A stretch of 64,000 bases of DNA. Source: Pseudoxanthomonas koreensis_A (GTDB taxonomy: Bacteria > Pseudomonadota > Gammaproteobacteria > Xanthomonadales > Xanthomonadaceae). This document shows positions 32,339-41,523 of the stretch, piece after piece (position 1 is the first letter of the stretch; every line of letters begins with the position of its first letter). The position numbers and the translations under genes were made by a program. Location of the stretch: the NCBI RefSeq assembly GCF_041890415.1, contig NZ_CP169056.1:1488001-1552000 (forward strand), in the 5' to 3' direction. The notes beneath the pieces were generated by a model. The model was given only the letters and a program-made list of their open reading frames with translations, had not been told where the DNA came from and searched no databases.

Positions 32339-33494
32339 GGCCCCCCGCCTGCCCGGGATCGGCCAGGCCACGCCGGAACTCGGCCTGGCGCCGGGTGCGG
32401 TCCATAACCTGGCCCTTGAGCTGGCCGCAGGCCGCGTCGATGTCGTCGCCGCGGGTGCGGCGGACCATGGCCAGCACTTGCGAATCGAGCAGGATCTTCT
32501 GGAACGCGCGGATCCCCGCCTCGTCGGAACGCTCGTAGCGGGTGCCGGGGAACGGATTGAACGGAATCAGGTTGACCTTGCCCGAATCGCGCGCCTGCAC
32601 CGCGTTGTCGAACCGGCGCATCAGCGCCGCAAGCTGGCGGGCGTGCTCGGGCTGGTCGTTGATGCCCTTCATCAGGGTGTATTCGAACGTGACCGAATCG
32701 CGCTTCCGGTTGGCGCGCAGGTAGCGGGCGCAGGAGTCCATCAACTCGGCGATCGGATACTTCTTGTTGAGCGGGACCAGGGTCTCGCGCAGTTCGTCGG
32801 TGGGCGCATGCAGGGACACGGCCAGGGACACGTCGCTCTCGGTCGAGAGCCGGTCGATCATCGGCACCAGGCCGGAGGTGGACAGGGTCACCCGCTTGTT
32901 GGCCAGGCCGTAGCCCAGGTCGTCGCGCATCACGCTCATGGCGCGCACGACGTTGTCGAAATTCATCAACGGCTCGCCCATGCCCATCATCACCACGTTG
33001 GTGAGGCGGCGCTGCTGGTGCGGCACGTTGCCCAGGTGGCGGGCGGCGACCCAGACCTGGCCGATGATCTCGGCGGTGGTCAGGTTGCGGTTGAAGCCCT
33101 GGGTGGCGGTCGAGCAGAACGTGCAGTTCAGCGCACAGCCGACCTGCGAGGACACGCACAGGGTGCCGCGGCCCTTGTCGGGGATGTACACCGCCTCGAT
33201 GGCGTTCTTGCCATCGTCGCCCATCGCCAGCAGCCACTTGTGGGTGCCATCGCTGGAGGGCTTGTCGAACACGATGTTCGGGACCACGACCTCGGCGTGC
33301 TGCTGCAGCTTGGCGCGCAACGCCTTGCCCAGGTCGGTCATCTGCTCGAAGTCGGTGACGTAGCGGTGGTGGATCCACTTCATCACCTGGTGGGCGCGGT
33401 AGCGCTTCTCGCCGAGGGTGTCCTCGAAGAAGCGCTCCAGCCCGGTACGGTCCAGGTCAAGCAGGTTCTGGCGGCCGCCCTCCCCGGCAGGCAT
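32325..33494 (-). CDS. rlmN: Dual-specificity 23S rRNA/tRNA adenine C2-methyltransferase RlmN
   Basis: The radical-SAM cluster motif C-A-L-N-C-T-F-C (C-x3-C-x2-C) follows S-S-Q-V-G. Downstream are G-M-G-E-P-L-M-N and the second catalytic cysteine region G-D-D-I-D-A-A-C-G-Q-L. It methylates A2503 of 23S rRNA and A37 of some tRNAs. The ATG at 33494, preceded by GGCGGG, gives 389 residues; a GTG start at 33542 would add 16. It is followed by pilF in a 14-base overlap. Confidence 0.95.
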   Translation of the reverse strand: MPAGEGGRQNLLDLDRTGLERFFEDTLGEKRYRAHQVMKWIHHRYVTDFEQMTDLGKALRAKLQQHAEVVVPNIVFDKPSSDGTHKWLLAMGDDGKNAIEAVYIPDKGRGTLCVSSQVGCALNCTFCSTATQGFNRNLTTAEIIGQVWVAARHLGNVPHQQRRLTNVVMMGMGEPLMNFDNVVRAMSVMRDDLGYGLANKRVTLSTSGLVPMIDRLSTESDVSLAVSLHAPTDELRETLVPLNKKYPIAELMDSCARYLRANRKRDSVTFEYTLMKGINDQPEHARQLAALMRRFDNAVQARDSGKVNLIPFNPFPGTRYERSDEAGIRAFQKILLDSQVLAMVRRTRGDDIDAACGQLKGQVMDRTRRQAEFRRGLADPGQAGGHAAV

Positions 33495-33560
33495 CGGCCC
33501 GCCGGTGAGGGTCACGCTTGGAATCGGCTGCAAACCGGACACGTGCCTGCGTTCCCGGAC

Positions 33561-33986
33561 TCAGCGCGAAACGACGTCGGTGGCGGCAAAGAAGTACGCC
33601 ACCTCGATGGCGGCGTTCTCCACCGAATCGGAGCCGTGCGCGGCGTTGGCGTCGATCGACTCGGCGAAATCGGCGCGGATGGTGCCCGGCGCGGCGTCCT
33701 TCGGGTTGGTGGCACCGAGCAGGTCGCGATGCTTGAGCACGGCGTTCTCGCCTTCCAGCACCTGGATCATCACCGGGCCGGAGATCATGAACTCCACCAG
33801 CGCGTTGAAGAACGGGCGCTCGCGATGCACGGCATAGAAGCCCTCGGCCTCGCGGCGCGACAACTGCTTGTACCGGGCGGCCACGACCTTCAGGCCGGCC
33901 TTCTCGAAGCGGGAATAGATTTCGCCGATGACGTTCTTGGCGACGGCATCGGGCTTGACGATCGAAAGGGTGCGCTCCAGCGCCAT
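33561..33986 (-). CDS. ndk: Nucleoside-diphosphate kinase
   Basis: The 141-residue enzyme begins M-A-L-E-R-T-L-S-I-V-K-P-D-A-V. It carries the active-site motif N-A-A-H-G-S-D-S with the phosphorylated histidine. It equilibrates nucleoside tri- and diphosphates. The length and motif are canonical. It heads the minus-strand run into rlmN. Confidence 0.97.
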   Translation of the reverse strand: MALERTLSIVKPDAVAKNVIGEIYSRFEKAGLKVVAARYKQLSRREAEGFYAVHRERPFFNALVEFMISGPVMIQVLEGENAVLKHRDLLGATNPKDAAPGTIRADFAESIDANAAHGSDSVENAAIEVAYFFAATDVVSR

Positions 33987-34184
33987 GGGGGCAATCTCTT
34001 GTTTCTTGTGGACGGAAGACCATCCCGGACCAGGTGGCCCGGAGACAGGGACAGAAAAACCCACGTCTGGACGCGGGCTTAGCATGGAATGCGTAGCGGG
34101 ATTCTAGCATGTGGCCGCGCGCCTGCCCGAGCACGCACGATGCTGCACCGCAAAATGACCGGGCCGGATGCCGGGCCTAGAATA

Positions 34185-34197
34185 AAACAATCGTTTG
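34185..34197 (+). promoter_or_regulatory. Predicted PsrA-type operator upstream of the tetR-fadBA operon
   Basis: AAAC-AATC-GTTTG matches the published PsrA consensus [GC]AAAC-N2-4-GTTT[GC], except for the outer left base. It ends 16 bases before the regulator's ATG, a position suited to autorepression. Confidence 0.6.
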
Positions 34198-34212
34198 AAT
34201 GATTCGGATGGC

Positions 34213-34842
34213 ATGGGCAAGCCGGCACACTTCTCAACCAAGGAGCGGATCTTGGGCGCGGCCGAGGAACTGTTCGCCCAGCATGGCTTCGCCGGCACCT
34301 CGCTGCGCCAGGTCACCGGCCTGGCCGCGGTCAACATCGCCGCGGTCAATTACCACTTCGGCTCCAAGGAAAACCTGGTCAACGAGGTGTTCCGCCGGCG
34401 CATGGACGTGATGACGGCGCAGCGCCTGCAGCAGCTGGAAACAGCCCTGCACGAGCAGCCCGGGCAACTGGAACCTGTGCTGGCCGCCTTCATCGAGCCC
34501 GCACTTGCGCTGGCGCAGGATCGCAATGGCGGCACTGCATTCGTGCGGGTCATCGCCCGCGCCTACGCCGAACACAACGAAAGCCTGCGCAAGTTCCTGT
34601 CCGACCACTACGGCCATGTCCTGCGCGAGTTCGGCAAGGCCTTGTCGGCCTGCCTGCCCGGCCTGGACAAGGAAACCTTGTACTGGCGCCTGGACTTCCT
34701 GGCCGGGGCGCTGACCTATGCGATGTCCGACTTCGGCCTGATCAAGCGCCCGGCCGGTGCCAGCGAATCCGGCCACCGCGTGCGGGCCGCGCGCGAACTC
34801 ATCCGCTTTGCCGCAGCGGGCCTTCAGGCCCCGGCAAAATAA
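34213..34842 (+). CDS. TetR-family regulator, PsrA-like
   Basis: The ATG at 34213 was preferred to a TTG at 34195 that would overlap the operator. The 209-residue protein has an N-terminal TetR helix-turn-helix (I-L-G-A-A-E-E-L-F-A-Q-H-G-F-A-G-T-S-L and V-N-Y-H-F-G-S-K-E-N-L) and a helical ligand domain. It lies 24 bases before a beta-oxidation gene pair. With the PsrA-like operator upstream, it probably senses long-chain acyl compounds and represses the operon. The name psrA is inferred from context, not proven. Confidence 0.8.
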   Translation: MGKPAHFSTKERILGAAEELFAQHGFAGTSLRQVTGLAAVNIAAVNYHFGSKENLVNEVFRRRMDVMTAQRLQQLETALHEQPGQLEPVLAAFIEPALALAQDRNGGTAFVRVIARAYAEHNESLRKFLSDHYGHVLREFGKALSACLPGLDKETLYWRLDFLAGALTYAMSDFGLIKRPAGASESGHRVRAARELIRFAAAGLQAPAK

Positions 34843-34866
34843 TTCCAAATCAACAGGTTGCAAAAC

Positions 34867-37269
34867 ATGTCCAAGAAAATACTTGTACGTCGTGCCGCGG
34901 TTCTCGGTGCCGGTGTCATGGGCGCCCAGATCGCCGCCCACCTGACCAACGCCGGCGTGGACACGGTGCTGTTCGACCTGCCCGCCAAGGATGGTCCGGC
35001 CGACGGCGTGGTACTCAAGGCCATCGCCAACCTGGCCAAGCTCAGCCCTGCCCCGCTGGCCAGCAGGTCGCTGGCCCAGGCCATCACCCCGGCCAACTAC
35101 GACACCGGGCTGGAGCAACTGCGCGGGTGCGACCTGGTGATCGAGGCGATCGCCGAGCGGATGGACTGGAAACAGGACCTGTACCGCAAGATCGCCCCGT
35201 TCGTGGCCGACCACGCGGTGCTGGCTTCCAACACCTCCGGCCTGGGCATCAATGCGCTGGCCGCAGTGCTGCCCGAGCAGCTGCGCCACCGCTTCTGCGG
35301 CGTGCACTTCTTCAACCCGCCGCGCTACATGCACCTGGCCGAGCTGATCCCCGCCGACACCACCGACGCGGCGGTGCTGGAAGGCCTGGAAACCTTCCTG
35401 ACCACGCAACTGGGCAAGGGCGTGGTGTACGCAAGGGATACCCCCAACTTCATCGGCAACCGGATCGGCGTGTTCTCGATCCTGTCGGTGATCCACCACA
35501 CCCACAAGTTCGGTCTGGGCTTCGACGAGGTCGATGCGCTGACCGGCCCGCTGGTCGGGCGGCCCAAGTCGGCCACCTACCGCACCTCCGACGTGGTCGG
35601 CCTGGACACCATGGCCCATGTCATCAAGACCATGGCCGACACCCTTCCGGACGACCCGTGGCACCAGTATTTCCAGGCGCCCGACTGGCTGCAGGCACTG
35701 ATCGCCAAGGGTGCGCTGGGCCAGAAGGCCGGCGCCGGCATCTTCCGCAAGGTCGGCAAGGACATCACCGTGCTGGACCTGGACAAAAGTCTGGCCAGGG
35801 ATGCGGAGCAATCCGCAGACCCCTACCGCGCCGCCGACCGCAAGGCCGCCGACGAGGTGGTCGGGATCCTCAAGCTGAAGAATCCGGCCGAGAAGTTCGG
35901 CAAGCTGCGCGAAAGCCAGCACCCGCAGGCGCAGTTCCTGTGGGCCGCGTTCCGCGACCTGTTCCATTACAGCGCCTACCACCTGGCCGACATCGCCCGT
36001 ACCGCGCGCGACGTGGACCTGGCCATCCGCTGGGGCTATGGCTGGTCGCTGGGCCCGTTCGAGACCTGGCAGGCCGCCGGCTGGAAGCAGGTGGCGCAGT
36101 GGATCGCCGACGACATCGCCGCGGGCAAGGCCATGAGCGATGCGCCGCTGCCGGCCTGGGTGCTGGACGGGCGCGAGGGCGTGCACATGGCGCAGGGCAG
36201 CTACAGCCCGGCGGAAAACACGCTGGTGCCGCGCTCGGCACTGCCGGTGTACCAGCGCCAGCGCTTCCCTGATCCGCTGCTGGGCGAGAAGTTCGATCCC
36301 GGCACCACGGTCTACGAGAACGAAGGCGTGCGCATGTGGCACGACGGCGACGGCATTGCCGTGGTCTCGTTCAAGACCAAGATGAACACCGTGTCCGACC
36401 ACGTGCTCGACGGGCTGCAGGAGGCGATCGCCATCGCCGAACGCGACTTCCAGGGCCTGGTCATCTGGCAGCACCGCGATCCCTTCTCCGCCGGTGCCGA
36501 CCTGGCCGGCGCGCTGGGCCTGCTGCAGGAAGGCAAGGTCGCCCAGTTCGAGGCGATGGTCGCCAACTTCCAGCGCACCAGCCAGCGGATCAAGTACGCG
36601 CTGGTGCCGGTGGTGGCGGCGGTGCGTGGCCTGGCCTTGGGCGGCGGTTGCGAATTCCAGATGCACAGCGCCCGCACCGTGGCCCACCTGGAAAGCTACA
36701 TCGGCCTGGTCGAGGCCGGCGTCGGCCTGTTGCCGGCCGGTGGTGGCCTCAAGGAGCTGGCCGTGCGCGCCGCGCGTGCGGTGGGCCCCGGCGGGGATGT
36801 GTTTGCCGAGCTGAAGAAGACCTTCGAGACCGTGGCCATGGCCAAGGTCTCGACCTCGGCCATCGAGGCCCAGGAGCTGGGCCTGATGCGCCCGGACGAC
36901 AGGATCGTGCTGCACGCCCACGAGCTGCTGCACGTGGCCAAGGCCGAGGCCCGCGCCCTGGCCGAGGGCGGCTACCGCCCACCGCTGCCGGCGCGCAGCA
37001 TCCAGGTCGCCGGCGACGTCGGCATCGCCACCTTCCGCATGCTGCTGGTCAACATGCTGGAGGGCCGCTTCATCAGCGAGTACGACGACCAGATCGCCAC
37101 CCGCATCGCCACCGTGGTCTGCGGCGGCCAGGTCGACCGTGGCGCGCTGGTGGACGAGGACTGGCTGCTCGAGCTGGAGCGCCGCCATTTCGTCGAGCTG
37201 GCCCAGCAGGACAAGACCCAGGACCGCATCGGCCACATGCTCAAGACGGGCAAGCCCCTGCGCAACTGA
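34867..37269 (+). CDS. 3-hydroxyacyl-CoA dehydrogenase/enoyl-CoA hydratase (FadB/FadN-like)
   Basis: The 800-residue protein has the dehydrogenase half first: NAD motif V-L-G-A-G-V-M-G-A-Q-I-A-A-H at residues 13-26 and H-F-F-N-P-P-R-Y-M-H-L. The hydratase half follows at about residues 490-720 (D-P-F-S-A-G-A-D-L and G-L-A-L-G-G-G-C-E-F-Q). This order is that of the FadN type, opposite to E. coli FadB. It catalyses hydration and NAD oxidation in fatty-acid beta-oxidation. It is in an operon with the TetR gene upstream and a thiolase downstream. Confidence 0.9.
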   Translation: MSKKILVRRAAVLGAGVMGAQIAAHLTNAGVDTVLFDLPAKDGPADGVVLKAIANLAKLSPAPLASRSLAQAITPANYDTGLEQLRGCDLVIEAIAERMDWKQDLYRKIAPFVADHAVLASNTSGLGINALAAVLPEQLRHRFCGVHFFNPPRYMHLAELIPADTTDAAVLEGLETFLTTQLGKGVVYARDTPNFIGNRIGVFSILSVIHHTHKFGLGFDEVDALTGPLVGRPKSATYRTSDVVGLDTMAHVIKTMADTLPDDPWHQYFQAPDWLQALIAKGALGQKAGAGIFRKVGKDITVLDLDKSLARDAEQSADPYRAADRKAADEVVGILKLKNPAEKFGKLRESQHPQAQFLWAAFRDLFHYSAYHLADIARTARDVDLAIRWGYGWSLGPFETWQAAGWKQVAQWIADDIAAGKAMSDAPLPAWVLDGREGVHMAQGSYSPAENTLVPRSALPVYQRQRFPDPLLGEKFDPGTTVYENEGVRMWHDGDGIAVVSFKTKMNTVSDHVLDGLQEAIAIAERDFQGLVIWQHRDPFSAGADLAGALGLLQEGKVAQFEAMVANFQRTSQRIKYALVPVVAAVRGLALGGGCEFQMHSARTVAHLESYIGLVEAGVGLLPAGGGLKELAVRAARAVGPGGDVFAELKKTFETVAMAKVSTSAIEAQELGLMRPDDRIVLHAHELLHVAKAEARALAEGGYRPPLPARSIQVAGDVGIATFRMLLVNMLEGRFISEYDDQIATRIATVVCGGQVDRGALVDEDWLLELERRHFVELAQQDKTQDRIGHMLKTGKPLRN

Positions 37270-37334
37270 GCGCAGCCGACGGCGCGCCAGGCGCGCGCCT
37301 GGCGCTGCGCCCACCACAGATTCCGGAGATTCCC

Positions 37335-38540
37335 ATGAGCAAGCAGATCCAGGACGCCTACATCGTTGCCGCCACCCGAACCCCGGTCGGCAAGGCGCCC
37401 AAGGGCGTGTTCCGCAACACCCGACCGGACGACATGCTCGCCCACGTGCTCAAGGCCGTGGTCGCGCAGGCGCCGGGCATCGATGTGGGCCGCATCGACG
37501 ACGCCATCATCGGCTGCGCCATGCCCGAGGGCGAGCAAGGCATGAACGTGGCGCGCATCGGCGTGCTGCTGGCCGGGCTGCCCGACACCATCGCCGCGCA
37601 GACCATCAACCGCTTCTGCTCTTCCGGCCTGCAGGCCGTGGCCCTGGCCGCCAATGAGATCCGCCTGGGCAACGCCGAGCTGATGCTGGCCGGCGGCACC
37701 GAGTCGATGTCGATGGTGCCGATGATGGGCAACAAGGTCGCGCTGTCGCCGTCGGTGTTCAACGACGACCACGTGGCCATCGCCTATGGCATGGGCATCA
37801 CCGCCGAGAAGGTGGCCGAGGAGTGGAAGGTCTCGCGCGGCGACCAGGACGCGTTCGCCCTCGCCTCCCACCAGAAGGCGCTTGCGGCCATCGCCGCCGG
37901 CGAGTTTGCCGACGAGATCACGCCCTACGAGGTGCTCTCGCACCAGCCCGACCTTGCCGGCAACACCATCCAGCTGAAGAAGCGCCTGGTCGACACCGAC
38001 GAAGGCCCGCGCCCGGACACCTCGCTGGAAGGCCTGGGCCGGCTGCGCCCGGTATTCCGCAATGGCCAGTTCGGCGGCAGCGTCACCGCCGGCAACTCCT
38101 CGCAGATGAGCGATGGCGCCGGTGCGGTGCTGCTGGCCTCGGCGCAGGCGATCAAGGACTACGGGCTGACGCCACTGGCGCGCTTGGTGAGCTTCTCCGT
38201 GGCCGGCGTGCGTCCGGAAGTGATGGGCATCGGGCCGATCGCCGCGATCCCCAAGGCGCTCAGGCAGGCCGGCCTGCGCAAGGATCAGCTGGACTGGATC
38301 GAGCTCAACGAGGCCTTCGCCGCGCAGGCGCTGGCGGTGATCCGCGACAGCGAACTGGATCCGGCCAAGGTCAATCCGCTCGGCGGCGCGATCGCCCTGG
38401 GCCATCCGCTTGGCGCCACCGGCGCGGTCCGCACCGCGACCATCGTCCATGGCCTGCGCCGCCGCCAGCAGAAGTACGGGATGGTGACCATGTGCATTGG
38501 TACCGGCATGGGTGCGGCGGGCATCTTCGAAGCACTCTGA
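37335..38540 (+). CDS. fadA: Acetyl-CoA C-acyltransferase (3-ketoacyl-CoA thiolase)
   Basis: The 401-residue enzyme has the thiolase signatures: the nucleophilic cysteine in I-N-R-F-C-S-S-G-L-Q, the G-G-T-E-S-M-S motif, and N-E-A-F-A and G-G-A-I-A-L-G-H-P-L-G. The C-terminal active-site Cys-Gly pattern reads C-I-G-T-G-M-G. It performs the terminal cleavage of beta-oxidation. It is 65 bases downstream of the dehydrogenase/hydratase and is followed by a hairpin. Confidence 0.94.
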   Translation: MSKQIQDAYIVAATRTPVGKAPKGVFRNTRPDDMLAHVLKAVVAQAPGIDVGRIDDAIIGCAMPEGEQGMNVARIGVLLAGLPDTIAAQTINRFCSSGLQAVALAANEIRLGNAELMLAGGTESMSMVPMMGNKVALSPSVFNDDHVAIAYGMGITAEKVAEEWKVSRGDQDAFALASHQKALAAIAAGEFADEITPYEVLSHQPDLAGNTIQLKKRLVDTDEGPRPDTSLEGLGRLRPVFRNGQFGGSVTAGNSSQMSDGAGAVLLASAQAIKDYGLTPLARLVSFSVAGVRPEVMGIGPIAAIPKALRQAGLRKDQLDWIELNEAFAAQALAVIRDSELDPAKVNPLGGAIALGHPLGATGAVRTATIVHGLRRRQQKYGMVTMCIGTGMGAAGIFEAL

Positions 38541-38562
38541 CGAGCCGGCCATTCCGAAAACC

Positions 38563-38588
38563 CGAACGGCGCCCGAGGGCGCCGTTCG
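38563..38588. terminator. Hairpin between convergent fadA and galU
   Basis: CGAACGGCGCC pairs perfectly with GGCGCCGTTCG around a 4-base loop (CGAG). It lies 23 bases after fadA. No T run follows, but the stem is strong and could serve both convergent genes. Confidence 0.55.
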
Positions 38589-38689
38589 CGGCTGGACCAT
38601 GACACCGAGCCTGGCGGGCGCCCTGCCCGGCCAGCGACGGAGCATCGACAGGCGCCGGCATCGCATCCGGCCCCGGAAGCGACACGGCC

Positions 38690-39595
38690 TCAGCCGTTGT
38701 CGGTGACGCCCAGGTCGTCCAGCGCCTTCTGCATGCTGATCCGTGCCGGCGCGCTCAGCTTCTCGTGGTCCAGCGCAAACCGGATGGTCGCCTCGATCAG
38801 GCCGATGTGGGTGCCGCAATCGAAGCGGGTGCCACGAAAGCGGTAGGCGTCATACAGGCTGCCCGAGCCCAGCATCGATGCGATCGCGTCGGTGAGCTGG
38901 ATCTCGCCGCCGGCACCGCGGCCGGTGGATTCAAGCGCGGCGAAGATGCCCGGCGGCAACACGTAGCGGCCCACGACCGCCAGGGTGCTGGGCGCGTCGG
39001 CCGGCGCCGGCTTCTCGACCATCGCCTCGATCCGGCCGGCGCGGCCCTCGAACTGGCCGGTGGCGGCGATGCCGTAGCTGGAGGTCTTTTCGCGCGGGAC
39101 GTCCTGCACCGCGATCACGCCACCGCCGGAACGCTCGGCATGGTCGGCCATCTGCTTGAGCGCACCGTCGTTGCCGCGGTTCCAGATCAGGTCGTCCGGC
39201 AGCAGCACCGCGAAGGGCTCGTCGCCGATCACTTCCTTCGCGCACAGCACCGCATGCCCGAGCCCGAGTGCTTCCTGCTGGGTCACGAAGATGGTGCGCA
39301 CATGCGCCGGCAACGGATTGCGCACCTGCTCGAGCAGGTCCAGCTTGCCGGCACGCTCGAGCTTCTGCTCCAGTTCGTAGGCCTTGTCGAAATAATCGGC
39401 CACCGCGTGCTTGTAGCGGTTGGTGATGAACACCAGGGTGTCGCAACCGGCCTCGATGGCCTCGTCCACGGCGTACTGGATCAGCGGCCGGTCGATGATC
39501 GGCAGCATCTCCTTGGGTACGGTCTTGGTCGCCGGGAGAAAACGGGTGCCCAGTCCGGCGACGGGGAATACGGCCTTGCGAATCCTCTTGCTCAT
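38690..39595 (-). CDS. galU: UTP-glucose-1-phosphate uridylyltransferase
   Basis: The 301-residue enzyme begins M-S-K-R-I-R-K-A-V-F-P-V-A-G-L-G-T-R-F, with the nucleotide-binding G-x-G-T-R-F-L-P. It has M-V-E-K-P in the sugar-phosphate loop and L-L-P-D-D-L. It makes UDP-glucose for lipopolysaccharide and exopolysaccharide. The ATG overlaps the stop of the CapD-like gene (ATGA), so it is the promoter-distal gene of the polysaccharide run. Confidence 0.95.
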   Translation of the reverse strand: MSKRIRKAVFPVAGLGTRFLPATKTVPKEMLPIIDRPLIQYAVDEAIEAGCDTLVFITNRYKHAVADYFDKAYELEQKLERAGKLDLLEQVRNPLPAHVRTIFVTQQEALGLGHAVLCAKEVIGDEPFAVLLPDDLIWNRGNDGALKQMADHAERSGGGVIAVQDVPREKTSSYGIAATGQFEGRAGRIEAMVEKPAPADAPSTLAVVGRYVLPPGIFAALESTGRGAGGEIQLTDAIASMLGSGSLYDAYRFRGTRFDCGTHIGLIEATIRFALDHEKLSAPARISMQKALDDLGVTDNG

Positions 39596-41505
39596 CAGAT
39601 CCTTCTGGCCTCTCGGGCCGGAAACGGCACGACGACGGCGCTGGAAACCTGCGGCCGGGTCGCATCCATGGGAGTGAATTCGGGAATGACCTCGCACAGC
39701 ACCTGGCTCAGCGCGACCTCGTCGTAACGGGCCACGGCATCGCGCATGCGCTCCACGCCGGTGCGCACCAGTTCGGTCGGGCATTGCCGCGGCCCGGCCT
39801 CGAGGATCTTGGAGTGCGACGTGGGGCGGTACTGCTCGTCGGCGTAGAACAGCGTCTCGTGCAGCTTCTCGCCCGGGCGCAGGCCGGTGTAGACGATGGC
39901 CACGTCGCGGCCCGGCTGCTTGCCGGCCAGGCGGATCATCTGCTCTGCCAGCAGCCGGATCGGCACCGGCTCGCCCATGTCCAGGGTGTAGATCGCCGCG
40001 TGCGAGGCCGAGGCGGCAGCCTGCACGATCAGCTGGCAGGCCTCGGGAATGGTCATGAAGTAGCGGCTGACCTCCGGGTCGGTCACCGTCACCGGGCCGC
40101 CCTGGCGGATCTGCTCGCGGAACAGCGGCACCACGCTGCCGGCCGAATCGAGCACGTTGCCGAAGCGCACGGTGACATAGCGGGTGCCTTCGACCTTGGC
40201 ATCCAGCGACTGGGCGATCATCTCGGCAAAGCGCTTGGTCGCGCCCAGCACGTTGGCCGGGTCGACCGCCTTGTCGGTGGAGATGAACACGAAGGTGCCC
40301 ACGCCCATGTCGCGGCACAGCCCGGCGACCGTCTCGGTGGCAAGCACGTTGTTGCGCACCGCCTCGCGCAGTTGCCGCTCCAGCAGCGGGACCTGCTTGT
40401 AGGCGGCGGCATGGAACACGGCGTCGGGCTGGGCCAGGCGCAAGGCATGCGCGGTGACCGCCGGGTCGCCACAATCGCCCAGCACCGCCTCCACCTCCAG
40501 GTCGGGGAAGGCGCGCATCAGCTCGGTGTGGATGGTGGTCAGGGCCAGCTCGTCCACCTCCAGCAGCGCGATCTTGCGCGCGCCGTGGCGGGCGCACTGG
40601 CGGCACAGCTCCGAACCGATCGAGCCGCCGGCACCGGTGACCATCACCGTGCGGCCGCCCAGCCAGGCGCGGATCAGCTTCCAGTCCGGGGTCACCGGCT
40701 TGCGGCCGAGCAGGTCCTCGATCGCCACTTCCTTCAACTCGCCCGGCAGCGCCTGCCCTTCCAGCACGTCGGTCAGGCGCGGCACGGTGCGGAACGGCAG
40801 CCCGGTGCGTTCGCAGATGGACACCGCGCGCTGCATCCCGGCCGCGTCCAGCGACGGCATGGCGATGACCAGCATCCCGGCGGCAACTTCGCGGGACACG
40901 CACGGCGCGTCTTCCAGGCGCCCGAGGATCGGCAGGCCCTGCAGGAACGACCCCTTGAGCTGCGGTGCATCATCGAGGAAGCCGACCGGCTGGTAGGCAC
41001 CGGAACGCCGCAGGTCGCGGACCAGGGCCTCGCCAGCGCGGCCGGCACCCATGATCAGCACCCGGCGCACGACGAAGTCGCCGCGGCCCACGTGGTAGTC
41101 CTTCCACACCCGGTACAGCAGGCGCGGCACGCCCAGCAGCACGGTCAGGGCCAGTGGATACAGCACCAGCACCGTGCGCGGGACCGACTCGAGCCGGTTG
41201 TAGATGGCCAGGCCCAGGACGATGGCGACCAGCCCCAGCAGGCTGGCCTTGAGGATGTTCCACAGGTCCGGGACGCTGGCAAAGCGCCACAGGCCGCGGT
41301 ACAGGCCCACACGCCAGAACACCAGCGCCTGTGCGATCAGCACGATGGCAAGGCTGGGGGCGAAATCGTTCCAGTCGTAGCGCTCGTGACGGGTGGCGTA
41401 GCGCAACACGTGCAGCAGCTGCCAGCCCACCAGGACCATCGTCAGGTCATGGATCACGATTGCGGCGCGGGGGAACAGCGTCGAAAGCTTGTCCCGGGTG
41501 TTCAT
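39595..41505 (-). CDS. Membrane nucleotide-sugar 4,6-dehydratase (CapD/WbpM/PglF-type)
   Basis: The 636-residue protein has about four membrane helices in residues 12-130 and a CoA-binding-like Rossmann domain (V-L-I-M-G-A-G-R-A-G-E-A). The catalytic SDR-like domain has V-M-V-T-G-A-G-G-S-I-G-S-E-L, F-I-S-T-D-K-A and A-A-A-Y-K-Q-V-P-L-L. Members convert UDP-GlcNAc to 4-keto-6-deoxy sugars for O-antigen or glycan linkers. It is coupled to galU and follows the WecA-like transferase, consistent with synthesis of a QuiNAc-type sugar. The exact sugar is unknown. Confidence 0.9.
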   Translation of the reverse strand: MNTRDKLSTLFPRAAIVIHDLTMVLVGWQLLHVLRYATRHERYDWNDFAPSLAIVLIAQALVFWRVGLYRGLWRFASVPDLWNILKASLLGLVAIVLGLAIYNRLESVPRTVLVLYPLALTVLLGVPRLLYRVWKDYHVGRGDFVVRRVLIMGAGRAGEALVRDLRRSGAYQPVGFLDDAPQLKGSFLQGLPILGRLEDAPCVSREVAAGMLVIAMPSLDAAGMQRAVSICERTGLPFRTVPRLTDVLEGQALPGELKEVAIEDLLGRKPVTPDWKLIRAWLGGRTVMVTGAGGSIGSELCRQCARHGARKIALLEVDELALTTIHTELMRAFPDLEVEAVLGDCGDPAVTAHALRLAQPDAVFHAAAYKQVPLLERQLREAVRNNVLATETVAGLCRDMGVGTFVFISTDKAVDPANVLGATKRFAEMIAQSLDAKVEGTRYVTVRFGNVLDSAGSVVPLFREQIRQGGPVTVTDPEVSRYFMTIPEACQLIVQAAASASHAAIYTLDMGEPVPIRLLAEQMIRLAGKQPGRDVAIVYTGLRPGEKLHETLFYADEQYRPTSHSKILEAGPRQCPTELVRTGVERMRDAVARYDEVALSQVLCEVIPEFTPMDATRPQVSSAVVVPFPAREARRI

Positions 41506-41523
41506 CCTGCGTAGACGTTCCTG

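Noticed and set aside
34195..34212. TTG as the start of the TetR regulator
   Set aside because: It would put the start within the operator half-site and adds six unconserved residues; ATG at 34213 fits better.
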